Shown here: one piece after another, positions 18,137-26,675 of the stretch | Layout: every line of letters starts with the position of its first letter | Numbering within the stretch: the first letter of the stretch is position 1 | Source: Novosphingobium sp. Fuku2-ISO-50 | GTDB lineage: Bacteria > Pseudomonadota > Alphaproteobacteria > Sphingomonadales > Sphingomonadaceae | Assembly (NCBI RefSeq): GCF_001519055.1 | Contig: NZ_KQ954297.1 | Span: 45,776-109,775, forward strand | Length of the DNA stretch: 64,000 nt | Direction: 5' to 3' | Notes under the pieces: generated by a model | Told to the model about the DNA's origin: nothing | Databases searched by the model: none | The model's input: the letters and a program-made list of their open reading frames with translations, nothing else | Translations under genes and position numbers: made by a program

Positions 18137-19111
18137 ATGGCTGAACAGCGCATTGATAGCCGAACCCTTCTGATCAACGCCTTGCGCAAAAGCCCCACCA
18201 TCCTCAATCTAATTTGGCGCACCAGAGTCAATTACCACAAGACTCGGCGACAGATATTATTGCGAAAGCCAGTAATTGAGTCATCCGATTCATTGCGTAA
18301 GGCGATAGAGGAAGGCTTGCCATTTGCCGCAGGCAAGATGGGTTCTGTCGAATGCCGGGCGGGCGCGACATTCCTGAAGCGGCGTAGCGCGAAGCTGGCG
18401 GGCAAGGCTCCCCCCCCCTACCCCCAGCACCAGGCGACAAGCCTGCACCTCAATGCCGGTGTCTTCCCGCAGAACGACGCAACTTTTGACGCTTTTTTCG
18501 AGATCTATCTCGATGCCGTCGAAAATTGCAGCATGTTGATTTCCTGGAATGTCGAAGGCGAGCTCGAAATCCTGCGCAGTCTCAAAAGCGTTCCGACGCT
18601 TGTTACCATGCCGACGCTGGATCCGTTTGAAAGCGACACGCCGTGGACGGCATCGCTTGCCGGAAAGCGCGTGCTGGTCGTGACGCCCTTTACCGATTCC
18701 GTTGAACGGCAATATGCCAAGCGCACGCTGATCTGGAAAAACCCGGACATGCTCCCTGAATTCACTTTGACGACGGTCCGGGCTCCCTTGAGCGCGGGCC
18801 TGGGCGTTGCGCGCGATCCGGACTGGTTCAGCGCCGTTTCACGCCTGAAGGCAGAAATGGACGCCAAACCTTATGACGTTGCACTGATCGGCGCGGGCGC
18901 CTTTTCGCTGCCACTGGGCGCGCACGCCAAAAAGCAGGGCAAGGTCGGGGTTCATCTGGGCGGCAGTACGCAAGTGATGTTTGGCGTGTACGGCGACCGC
19001 TGGGTCAAACAGGACAGCTTTCGCAACCGGATCAACGAACATTGGTGCCGCCCGGGCGAATCGGAAACGCCCGGTAACGCAACCGCAATCGAGGGCGGAT
19101 GCTATTGGTGA
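18137..19111 (+). CDS. Unassigned EPS-locus protein, possibly a GT-D-fold glycosyltransferase
   Basis: A soluble 324-residue protein with no signal peptide. The central and C-terminal parts read as a Rossmann-like fold: strands in KRVLVVTPFTDSVERQ and PYDVALIGAGAFSLPLGAHA, then KQGKVGVHLGGSTQVMFG. An N-terminal segment LPFAAGKMGSVECRAG resembles the RIGDGE-like loop of GT-D (DUF1792-type) enzymes. This pattern suggests a divergent GT-D glycosyltransferase acting on the EPS intermediate, but the match is by eye and weak. It is transcribed alone, divergent from a GT4 gene and convergent with another. Confidence 0.55.
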   Translation: MAEQRIDSRTLLINALRKSPTILNLIWRTRVNYHKTRRQILLRKPVIESSDSLRKAIEEGLPFAAGKMGSVECRAGATFLKRRSAKLAGKAPPPYPQHQATSLHLNAGVFPQNDATFDAFFEIYLDAVENCSMLISWNVEGELEILRSLKSVPTLVTMPTLDPFESDTPWTASLAGKRVLVVTPFTDSVERQYAKRTLIWKNPDMLPEFTLTTVRAPLSAGLGVARDPDWFSAVSRLKAEMDAKPYDVALIGAGAFSLPLGAHAKKQGKVGVHLGGSTQVMFGVYGDRWVKQDSFRNRINEHWCRPGESETPGNATAIEGGCYW

Positions 19112-19159
19112 CCCGGCCAATGTGACGGGATGTGCTGAACGGATCGCCGATGGGGCACG

Positions 19160-20365
19160 TCAGGGCAGAGCCCGCGGCAGACCGATGGCTTCGCGGATAC
19201 CTTCGTGTGTTTCGCGCAGGCCCCACCGGGCAATCCGGTCGCGGCTGGCCTGCGCCATGCTTCGCCGCAAGTCCGGCTTCGCGATCAATTCGCGCATGAC
19301 GTCGGTCAATCCGTCAAGATCACCATCGCCGACCAGATACCCGTTGACGCCCGGCTCCACCAGTTCGGGCGCACAACCGCACTTTTCGCCCACCACCACC
19401 GGCAGTCCGGCGGCCATCGCCTCGTTGACGATCAATCCCCATGGCTCACCCGTGGACGGAAACAGGAAAACATCCGAACCGCCGAGCAGCGCGGGCATTT
19501 CCGCCTGGTTGACGAAACCGGTGAAATGCACGGCCAGTTCGGGATGAGCCGCGGCGAGCTGCCGCAATTCGGCATCCATCTCGCCCGAACCCGCCATGAC
19601 GAGATGCAATTTGCGCCCTTCGCCGGCCAGCCGCGCAGCAGCCATGATCGTCAGGTGCGGTTGTTTGCGCTCCATGAATTTCGACGCATAGACGAATACC
19701 GGGCACGCATCATCGGTGCATCCCCATGTGCTGCGCAGCGCCCGGCGCGCCTCCGGCGTCAGGTGGCTATCATCGCGAAAGCGCTCGTTGTCGACGGTAA
19801 ACGGGGTATCGACCAGCTTGCGATCGGGCACGCCCCACTTTTTGTAGAACGCGCCGTTGCGTTGCCCGGATACCAACATCCGATCGCAGGCCGCAAAGAA
19901 CGTCTTGACGTAGATGCGCTTGGCCAGACTGTCCCGTTTGGCGTGCATCAGTTCGACATTCGAATCCGAACGGGTCAGAACCCGCGCGCCGGTCAGCTTT
20001 GCGGCTGCGACCGCCAGCACATTGCCCGCCAAGGCATACCCGTTGACGATGACGGCATCGAAGCGTCCGCGCAAAATCTTCCAGAATATTTCCGGTACAA
20101 ACGTCGCCTTATAGCGCGAAGGTTCGATCGTACCGAAATTCTTCCCGACGAATTCGGATTTATAACCCGATAACAAGTCGATGTTCCACCGCACGCTCGT
20201 TCCGAATCCGGGATCAAAGGCCGCACGGATGGATTGATCGCTGAAGTAATACACTTGCAGATCGATATCCGGATCGGTGGCCAGATGCCGGTAAAGCGGA
20301 ACGAAATATTGTATCGGATGGCTGATCACAATCGCAACCCGGCGCTGTTTGCGAATCTCAGTCAT
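19160..20365 (-). CDS. Glycosyltransferase family 4-type protein
   Basis: A 401-residue GT-B enzyme. The N-terminus RRVAIVISHPIQYFVPLYRHLA is typical of a GT4 subgroup whose proteins begin with an HPIQY motif. The donor domain shows VFVYASKFMERKQPHLTIMAA and SDVFLFPSTGEPWGLIVNEAMAAGLPVV with the paired glutamates (SxGEPWGLxxNE). It is the last gene of a minus-strand trio (acyltransferase, WcaF-like acetyltransferase, GT4), 47 bases behind its neighbour. It likely extends the lipid-linked repeat unit in the cytoplasm. Donor and linkage are not deducible. Confidence 0.9.
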   Translation of the reverse strand: MTEIRKQRRVAIVISHPIQYFVPLYRHLATDPDIDLQVYYFSDQSIRAAFDPGFGTSVRWNIDLLSGYKSEFVGKNFGTIEPSRYKATFVPEIFWKILRGRFDAVIVNGYALAGNVLAVAAAKLTGARVLTRSDSNVELMHAKRDSLAKRIYVKTFFAACDRMLVSGQRNGAFYKKWGVPDRKLVDTPFTVDNERFRDDSHLTPEARRALRSTWGCTDDACPVFVYASKFMERKQPHLTIMAAARLAGEGRKLHLVMAGSGEMDAELRQLAAAHPELAVHFTGFVNQAEMPALLGGSDVFLFPSTGEPWGLIVNEAMAAGLPVVVGEKCGCAPELVEPGVNGYLVGDGDLDGLTDVMRELIAKPDLRRSMAQASRDRIARWGLRETHEGIREAIGLPRALP

Positions 20366-20412
20366 GGTTGTCCATTTCCTTTGGGAATGCCGTCAGCGCG
20401 TGTTGAGAGAGA

Positions 20413-21000
20413 TCAAGGACGGACATGGGGCGATGTCTGGCGCATACGGATCAACCGCGCCGGATTTCCGCCCTGCACCGTCCACGCATCGACATCGCGC
20501 ACCGCGACAGCCCGCGCGCCCAGAACGGCGCCATCGTTGATCGAGACGCCCGGCCCGACAAAGGCATCGGCCGCCACCCACACATGATCACCGATCACGA
20601 TCGGCTTCAGGATCAATCGGAAATCGGGGTCATCATAATCATGGCTGCTGGCGCATAAATGGGCGCCCTGGCTGATCACCGAATTGGCCCCGATCGTGAT
20701 CGCTCCCTGATTGTACACCCTGACGCGGGGGCCGATGACCGACCCGGACCCAAGGGTCAGGTTTGCGGGATGCCACACGATCGCGGATCCGTAAATTTTC
20801 GCACCGGGCGCGATTTTTGCGCCGAAACCACGCAGCAGCAAGGCCCGCCAGCGGTGCAGCGGCGGCGGGGTCCATGCGCCCAGGCATTGCCACACGACCA
20901 TCCAGAGCGTGCGTTCGACGCGGTTACGCAACGAAAAACTGGGCCCGCTCAGGCGGACGCCGGAGCGCGCCGAATTGAGCGGACCGTTACCGTCGGTCAT
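20413..21000 (-). CDS. Hexapeptide-repeat acetyltransferase, WcaF-like
   Basis: Left-handed parallel beta-helix O-acetyltransferase using acetyl-CoA, 195 aa. Hexapeptide repeats run through much of the protein (for example SVIGPRVRVYNQGAITIGAN and VIGDHVWVAADAFVGPG), with a conserved histidine in CASSHDYDDPDF. The N-terminal helix region (FSLRNRVERTLWMVVWQCLG) resembles WcaF-type colanic acid acetyltransferases. The ATG at 21000 is seven bases from GGAGGAG and is preferred over a TTG two codons upstream. It would acetylate a cytoplasmic EPS intermediate, in contrast to the membrane acyltransferases. Confidence 0.87.
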   Translation of the reverse strand: MTDGNGPLNSARSGVRLSGPSFSLRNRVERTLWMVVWQCLGAWTPPPLHRWRALLLRGFGAKIAPGAKIYGSAIVWHPANLTLGSGSVIGPRVRVYNQGAITIGANSVISQGAHLCASSHDYDDPDFRLILKPIVIGDHVWVAADAFVGPGVSINDGAVLGARAVAVRDVDAWTVQGGNPARLIRMRQTSPHVRP

Positions 21001-21052
21001 CGCCAAACTCCTCCAATCCGGAAAATCCGCGTCTCACAACCCATCAGCCCCA

Positions 21053-22096
21053 TCAGCGACGTTTGGAAATCAAACGCAACAGCGGCTTTTCCACCGCCAC
21101 ATGGAACGCGATTCCCGCGATCACCCCCGCCGCCACGATCGCCAGCCACCAGACAACGCCCGGCAACGGCACATGCCGGGCAATCACCACAGCGACTTTG
21201 GTCAGTGCAGAAACCACCACCAAATGGACGAGGTATATCGAATAGGATGCGTCGCCCAAGGCCGTCAACGCAGGCGGCACGACCAGTGCGCCACGGCGCT
21301 CGAGCGAGATCAACCCGAGCGAAAGTGCTGATGCACCAAGACCATAGCACCACAGCGCGAGAGGCAATGCATGGTCGGCCGGGTAAATGTCGGACCAGGT
21401 CCAAGCGAGTGCAAACAGTCCGGCGCCCGTTGCCACGAAGATCCGGTCACCGCGAATTTCGGAGGTACGCTGAACTTGCCAGGCGACAACCATACCCATG
21501 GCGAACAACAGGTGGACCGGATCGAACACGAACGATGCAGGATAGGGCATGGCAACCAATGCGGCTGCTACACACAGCACCAGCCAACCCGCAATGACCG
21601 CCATACCAAAGCGCCAGCGCCACAGCATCACCGCAAACAACACATAGAACAGCATTTCACGCCGCAGCGTCCATTCAACCGAAAGCAGGGGCTCCTTTAT
21701 GGTCGGATCGACCGGGCCAGCGGCAAAGGCGTTGATCGTCTCGACCGCGCTTGGGCGCACCCCGGCCGCAAGGTTCGGGAAAGCCGCCAGGATAACCAGA
21801 ACGATACACAGCATGGCCCACAGCGGCGGATAAATCCGGCGAAACCGCTTCCACGCGAACGAACGCACCGCCCCATCTCGTCCCAGGTCGCCACGATGGG
21901 CCAGCACCATGACCAGGCCGCTGAGCACAAAAAAGAATTCGACCCCGCTGCCACCGGCACGAAAGAATATCGCGGGCTCATGTCCGAAATATTTTGGCAA
22001 TGCGCAAACCATGTTGGCATGAAACGCGACAACTGACAAAGCCGCCAAGCCCCGGCCCGCCTGAAGAACGCGATAGTTGTGACGAACCTCGCCCAT
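21053..22096 (-). CDS. Acyltransferase 3 family protein (third of four)
   Basis: A 347-residue polytopic acyltransferase. Its start is placed at MGEVRHNYRVLQAGRGLAAL, where AGGGGGC lies upstream; the much longer frame contains no further family sequence. Visible motifs: SVVAFHAN (catalytic-type histidine), GVEFFFVLSGLVMVL, FAWKRFRRIYP and EPLLSVEWTLRREMLFYVLF. The R-x10-H arrangement at the N-terminus follows the acyltransferase 3 family. It leads the minus-strand trio with the WcaF-like enzyme and a GT4 protein, and is divergent from the fourth acyltransferase. Confidence 0.9.
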   Translation of the reverse strand: MGEVRHNYRVLQAGRGLAALSVVAFHANMVCALPKYFGHEPAIFFRAGGSGVEFFFVLSGLVMVLAHRGDLGRDGAVRSFAWKRFRRIYPPLWAMLCIVLVILAAFPNLAAGVRPSAVETINAFAAGPVDPTIKEPLLSVEWTLRREMLFYVLFAVMLWRWRFGMAVIAGWLVLCVAAALVAMPYPASFVFDPVHLLFAMGMVVAWQVQRTSEIRGDRIFVATGAGLFALAWTWSDIYPADHALPLALWCYGLGASALSLGLISLERRGALVVPPALTALGDASYSIYLVHLVVVSALTKVAVVIARHVPLPGVVWWLAIVAAGVIAGIAFHVAVEKPLLRLISKRR

Positions 22097-22388
22097 ACAT
22101 TGCCCCCTGCTGGCATTTTGCCGCCGTCCGATTATCAGCCAATGCCATCTTCGGCCACCGATCGATGGATGTCGCCGGGCGGGGCATACACGCTTCCCAT
22201 GCTGCGGCGCAAGATAGACCTGAAACGGCATGATGCCGGGCGTGGTCAATTGAATCGCTTGGATTGCGGCAATTTTCACGGTTATAGCCGTACCCGGCAC
22301 GTCGATCCATGTTTTCGAACTCATGGCTCTTCTCGCAAGAGCGTAAATCGCAGCAAACGGCACGTTTGAACAAGAGGGGCTTTCCGGG
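22097..22388. promoter_or_regulatory. Divergent region between two acyltransferase genes
   Basis: About 292 bases that must contain start signals for both flanking acyltransferase genes. A hairpin-like sequence GCTCTTCTCGCAAGAGC occurs near 22325-22341. No defined promoter was recognised and no gene is supported here. Confidence 0.35.
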
Positions 22389-23459
22389 GTGACCAACACT
22401 GCGCAGCAATTCATACGGCGTCCGCTACCGGCGTTGACCGGAGTGCGCTTCTTTGCTGCGGCGGCGGTTCTGCTGTTCCATTATGGCGCGGGCTTTTCCG
22501 ACCGGATTCACGCTCCATCGCCCATTCGCCATGTGCTGCATAATGGTTACCTTGGGGTCAGCCTGTTTTTCGTCCTGTCGGGATTCATCATCGCCTATTC
22601 GCATTTCACCGAATCAATGTCCGCGCCGGTCGTCGGTCGATTTTTGTGGGCACGCATCGCGCGAATTTATCCGGTCTATCTGCTCGCACTGATCCTTGCC
22701 CTGCCCGTACTTGAAAAGCCGCTGACGCCCGGTGACGCGCTGTCGGTGCTGACCATGACGCAGGCCTGGACCGTCCCATCCAGCGGCCATGGCTTTGCCT
22801 GGGTGATGCAGGCATGGACCTTGTCGATCGAGGCGGCATTCTATTTGTTGTTCCCACTGTTCTGGCCGCTTGTCCGGCGACTGGGCCGGAACGGCACCAT
22901 CGCTCTGGCGATTGCCGCAGCCGCCCTGATCATCGCATTCGGCACCCCCTCGATCAGTCCGGGCGTGCATGTCGTGCCGTTTCTGGGGACCGACACGCAA
23001 ATACCCATGCCACTGTTCCGAATGGCTGAATTTGCCTATGGCATGGCGCTGTGCCAGATGTTCGTGCGTTGGCCGCCAACGCTGTCACCGCGCACGGCCG
23101 GCATCGCGGAACTGGGATTGGTCGCTGCAATGCTGATCACGCTCGCCTCGGCCGAAGCGATGCAGACAAAGGCCATCTTTACAGTATTGGCCGGAATATT
23201 CATCCTGATCAGCGCACAAGGTGTAGGAGCAGTTACATGCATACTATCAACCCGTGCATTGCTGTTACTGGGCGGCGCCAGCTATGCCATCTACATCCTG
23301 CAACAGCCATTGCATTCACTATGTTCGTTGCTGGTCCGCAGTCCGTTTGATCAGGTGATCAGTCCGATCGTGACGATCGTCGGCGCAATCCTTGCATTTC
23401 AATGGATTGAACAGCCCGCGCGGCGATTTTTGATCAATCTGGTGCGCAAATCCGGTTAA
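22389..23459 (+). CDS. Acyltransferase 3 family protein (fourth of four)
   Basis: A 356-residue polytopic acyltransferase. The N-terminus reads LPALTGVRFFAAAAVLLFHYG with the conserved Arg and His, followed by GVSLFFVLSGFIIAYSH, LWARIARIYPVY and AWTLSIEAAFYLLFP, all family hallmarks. Start is a GTG after an AGAGGGG stretch. It is followed closely by the sulfotransferase gene, and the two probably form a plus-strand decoration unit. It is the most canonical of the four acyltransferases in the locus; the acyl group is unknown. Confidence 0.9.
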   Translation: MTNTAQQFIRRPLPALTGVRFFAAAAVLLFHYGAGFSDRIHAPSPIRHVLHNGYLGVSLFFVLSGFIIAYSHFTESMSAPVVGRFLWARIARIYPVYLLALILALPVLEKPLTPGDALSVLTMTQAWTVPSSGHGFAWVMQAWTLSIEAAFYLLFPLFWPLVRRLGRNGTIALAIAAAALIIAFGTPSISPGVHVVPFLGTDTQIPMPLFRMAEFAYGMALCQMFVRWPPTLSPRTAGIAELGLVAAMLITLASAEAMQTKAIFTVLAGIFILISAQGVGAVTCILSTRALLLLGGASYAIYILQQPLHSLCSLLVRSPFDQVISPIVTIVGAILAFQWIEQPARRFLINLVRKSG

Positions 23460-23513
23460 CGCCTCTTGAAATTGCAAAAAGTTAATGTTCATTATGGACC
23501 ACCTCTACAAACA

Positions 23514-24284
23514 ATGATAGGAAACCTAGAAGCTAATGGTCCCGCTCTTGCCAAGGCGGTGAACCATAAGCATTTTCGAAGAGTAACCGGATTGAATTTT
23601 TCGGAAAAAATAGTTCGGGTACTGAGGGACGTCTACGTGTCGAGCGTCCCCGAACCCATTGTCGGGCGGATTCGGGGCGCGCGTAAAAACGGCGTGTTTC
23701 GGCAGGCCGGCGTGGTGTTCGTGCATGTTCCACGCTCAGCCGGGACCAGCTTTTGCCAGGCACTCTATGGCGGGTTCCTGGGGCATTTGACCATCAACAA
23801 CGTTCTAAAAAGCGCCTCGCCCGATGTGCTGGCGCTGCCGCGCTTTGCCATCGTGCGCAATCCGTGGGACCGGGCGGTTTCGGCCTATCACTATGCGCTG
23901 GGCGGCGGCGGCATCGAAGGCATCGTCCGGATCCGGCATCCCGCCACATACCGAAAGCCGGAATTCGAGAGCTTTGAAAGGTTCGTCACCGACTGGCTTG
24001 CACACAAGAATCTGGTGAAACTTGACGTGGTATTCCAGCCGCAAAGTTTTTATGTCCGCGCCGCCGATGGCTCCATGCCGTTCGATCACATCGGTCGGTT
24101 TGAAGACATCAACCAGACCGTAACCTGGCTGCAGGGCGCGTTGCCGGGCTTTTCCGGGGTGCAGCATACAAACAGCAGCCGGCGTTCAGAATATGCCGGC
24201 TACTACACCCCGAAAACGCGGGATCTGATCGCCAGGCTCTATGCCGAAGACATCAAACTGTTCGGATATACGTTCGAAGAGTGA
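23514..24284 (+). CDS. Sulfotransferase family protein
   Basis: Soluble PAPS-dependent sulfotransferase candidate, about 256 aa. VVFVHVPRSAGTSFCQALYG matches the 5'-phosphosulfate loop (HVPK/RSAGTS), and FAIVRNPWDRAVSAYHYAL matches the 3'-phosphate-binding motif (RNPxDRxxSxY) of the sulfotransferase 2/carbohydrate group. Later FDHIGRFEDINQTVTWL fits the family C-terminal region. The ATG at 23514 was preferred; a TTG at 23466 would add 16 residues, and neither has a clear ribosome-binding site. It implies sulfation of the polysaccharide, rare among sphingomonad EPS. The last codons lie inside the first unit of a tandem repeat. Confidence 0.85.
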   Translation: MIGNLEANGPALAKAVNHKHFRRVTGLNFSEKIVRVLRDVYVSSVPEPIVGRIRGARKNGVFRQAGVVFVHVPRSAGTSFCQALYGGFLGHLTINNVLKSASPDVLALPRFAIVRNPWDRAVSAYHYALGGGGIEGIVRIRHPATYRKPEFESFERFVTDWLAHKNLVKLDVVFQPQSFYVRAADGSMPFDHIGRFEDINQTVTWLQGALPGFSGVQHTNSSRRSEYAGYYTPKTRDLIARLYAEDIKLFGYTFEE

Positions 24285-24427
24285 AACCTGTGGCGAAGAG
24301 TGAAACCTGTGGCGAAGAGTGAAACCTGTGGCGAAGAGTGAAACCTGTGGCGAAGAGTGAAACCTGTGGCGAAGAGTGAAACCTGTGGCGAAGAGTGAAA
24401 CCTGTGGCGAAGGGTGAAACGTGTGGC
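24276..24427. repeat. Tandem repeat, eight copies of a 19-bp unit
   Basis: The unit GAAGAGTGAAACCTGTGGC occurs eight times head to tail; copies 1-7 are identical and copy 8 has two changes (GAAGGG and ACGTG). Copy 1 includes the last codons and TGA stop of the sulfotransferase gene, so the array seems to have grown from the gene's 3' end. Because 19 is not a multiple of three, frames on the minus strand stay open through the array, giving spurious ORFs. It lies between convergent genes. Near-identity of the copies suggests recent slippage. Confidence 0.95.
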
Positions 24428-24429
24428 AC

Positions 24430-24445
24430 GGCGGGAAATCCCGCC
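24430..24445. terminator. Short perfect hairpin beside the tandem repeat
   Basis: GGCGGG-AAAT-CCCGCC, a six-base GC stem with a four-base loop, sits between the repeat array and the end of the beta-helix gene. There is no T-run on either side, so termination is possible but unproven. Confidence 0.4.
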
Positions 24446-24465
24446 GCGCCAGTTCGCCATGTACG

Positions 24466-26556
24466 TTACCTGTCACCACGAATGATTGGTGCATCGACGT
24501 TGTTGCCGGAAATGTTCACGCCAGCCGACCGTTCAACGACGACGGCGTTGCCATCGACCACCGGCATTCCAAACGCATGCTTCCCCACATTGGTCACCTG
24601 ATTGTCGGCGACGACGACATCTTGTGCCTGAGAGACGAGAATGCCCGCGCCGGGCACCGAATCGATCGCATTGTTGGTGATCATCACATGCCGCGCGAAC
24701 ACATTCCCGTCGGCTGCTTCGGAATAGCTGGCGAATCCGGAACGTGACGCCAGATAGACCGCAATCGCCGCCGGGGCAGCGACCGAACGATACGTCGAAT
24801 CAAACCATTCGTCGTTGACATCGTGGATCGTGTTCCCGGCGATCAACAGATTTTCGATGGGCGGACCTTCGGCATTGCCGGTCTGGTTATCGTATAGCGC
24901 CTGAACCGCGCTTTCTGCGGTTCGGTCGAATCGGTTCTGGATCACGGCGATATCGCTGCCGTGCGCGATGACACCGCGTTCGCTGCTGTCATGGAACCAG
25001 TTGTTGCGCACAAGAATGCGTGTGCTGTCAAAATCCCGGACCCGCAGCTGATACGAGGCCCCTGCCACAAGCGGTGCCGAGCCCGACGGCAAAGTGACGG
25101 TGACCTGCTGTCCGGGTGCAGGCGGCGTAACGACCGCCGCGATCGGGACACCTTTTGCCAAAAGGTTACCGCCCTTGTCATCATAGACATCAACCAATCC
25201 GCCGACGCGCCAATAATTAAGCAGGCCGATATTGGCGGTGCGCACGGTGTGCGGATCGATCGCTTGCGCCCGCCGCAGCGCCGCATTGACGTTCAGGCCA
25301 TCGTCGCCCTGATTTGCGATTTCACTGTCCTCAAGCGCGATGTCGCCAGCGGTCGTCAGGAAATTGAGCCCATCGGCAACCGTCGACAGATAGCGCGGCT
25401 GTTCGCCAGGCGCCAGCAGCGCATCGGGTTTGCGCACGATGCGCAACTTCTTGATATGAATGGCCGGCCCGGTGCCAATCAGGGTAATCCCCGTTCCCGG
25501 CGAATTGTAGATCGTGACCCCCGAAATCGTGACGAACGACGAATAGCCGTCGCCCAGGATCGCCGCGAACAGGTTGTCGCGCACCGTGCCAAGGAACGTG
25601 TTGGCATGCGGCGGCACCGGATGAAAATGCTCGTTAGGACCGAACGCGTAAATCTGCCCCGAAACATGGCGAAAGCACGTCGATGTCGCCGTAAGGCTGG
25701 ACGAGCCGCAGCCATAGGGCAACGAACCGTGCGGACTGCGCTCTGCCTGCCACGCGGCCAGATCGGCCGGGGCCATGTCACGCGCCAGCAGAAAACGACG
25801 CTGCGCGACGTTGAACGGAATGAACGAAGAGATCGGCATCGGCATGGCCGGGTTGATCGGAAACGCCGAATTGACCGTAAGGGACTGCGGCGATCCCGGC
25901 TGACCGGTCCCGCTGATGGCAACCGGTACCGCCAGCGCTTCATCCCAATCCATCGTCAGATTCGTCAGCGCGATATGATCGCTGCGGTTGATGTGGATTC
26001 CCGCGCGCGAATGGATCGCGGTCAGCGGGGCATCCGGCTTGCCCAGATATGCGAACAGCAGCGTCGAACCGTTGCCTTCGATCGTGACGTGCGACAGATT
26101 GACGAGGTTGATCAGCCCTTGGCCGTTGTTGAAACTAGCCGGCGGGTAGATGTGATACGTGCCGTGCGGGATGTCGAGTTTGTCGGCTTTCTTCTCGCGC
26201 ACCGTGTTGATCGCCGAAATGAACCGGAAATAGTCGTAATACAGCCCGTCATGCCCGGCCCTGTCGGATGCGGCGCGGGCAGCAGCGACGACATCGGGAT
26301 CGTTCAGGCTGACCACCGACTGAAACGTCGTGGGCGGGGTGTTTTCGTCCGACAGCGCCCGGTTGGCCGCGATCATCGCCGCTGCGCGCGCGGCAGCGAC
26401 GCTGCTCAGCGGTCGTCCCATGGGCTGATCCGTGACGGGCTGGGCCAGGGCCGGCTGGACGATCATCGTCGCCGCCGCTGCCAGCAGCGCGCCGACCGCG
26501 CCCGCATGACGAAAGCTGACACCGCGATTGTCCGCAAAAAAGTTGGGTCCAGTCAT
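24466..26556 (-). CDS. Secreted right-handed parallel beta-helix protein
   Basis: A 696-residue exported protein. Start at 26556 (MTGPNFFADNRG) is followed by a signal sequence with hydrophobic core AGAVGALLAAAATMIVQPALAQP. The body shows repeated short strands with asparagine and glycine turns (HVTIEGNGSTLLFA, ALEDSEIANQGDDGLNV, NLLIAGNTIHDV, MITNNAIDSVPGAGILV, VVVADNQVTNVG), characteristic of the pectate-lyase-like beta-helix. Such proteins in EPS loci act as lyases, hydrolases or epimerases on the polymer. Catalytic residues cannot be assigned by eye. It shares the strand with the AKR, GMC and flippase genes. Confidence 0.82.
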   Translation of the reverse strand: MTGPNFFADNRGVSFRHAGAVGALLAAAATMIVQPALAQPVTDQPMGRPLSSVAAARAAAMIAANRALSDENTPPTTFQSVVSLNDPDVVAAARAASDRAGHDGLYYDYFRFISAINTVREKKADKLDIPHGTYHIYPPASFNNGQGLINLVNLSHVTIEGNGSTLLFAYLGKPDAPLTAIHSRAGIHINRSDHIALTNLTMDWDEALAVPVAISGTGQPGSPQSLTVNSAFPINPAMPMPISSFIPFNVAQRRFLLARDMAPADLAAWQAERSPHGSLPYGCGSSSLTATSTCFRHVSGQIYAFGPNEHFHPVPPHANTFLGTVRDNLFAAILGDGYSSFVTISGVTIYNSPGTGITLIGTGPAIHIKKLRIVRKPDALLAPGEQPRYLSTVADGLNFLTTAGDIALEDSEIANQGDDGLNVNAALRRAQAIDPHTVRTANIGLLNYWRVGGLVDVYDDKGGNLLAKGVPIAAVVTPPAPGQQVTVTLPSGSAPLVAGASYQLRVRDFDSTRILVRNNWFHDSSERGVIAHGSDIAVIQNRFDRTAESAVQALYDNQTGNAEGPPIENLLIAGNTIHDVNDEWFDSTYRSVAAPAAIAVYLASRSGFASYSEAADGNVFARHVMITNNAIDSVPGAGILVSQAQDVVVADNQVTNVGKHAFGMPVVDGNAVVVERSAGVNISGNNVDAPIIRGDR

Positions 26557-26675
26557 AAGACAAAATCCCCGAAACAAGACATCGTGATCCCCAGGAAAGC
26601 TTATGGGGTAAGCGCGTTTGATTGCCAACGCGAAATGCGCCGGATGGACCATGAACCGGATGCCCGGCGTGATGC

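Noticed and set aside
24276..24427. CRISPR array
   Set aside because: Units are contiguous with no spacers, only 19 bp long, and no cas genes are near.
24186..24494. Repetitive minus-strand protein (FATGFTLRHRFHSSPQVSL repeats)
   Set aside because: The periodic translation is a by-product of the 19-bp tandem repeat, which leaves all three minus frames open; it has no start signal and overlaps the sulfotransferase.
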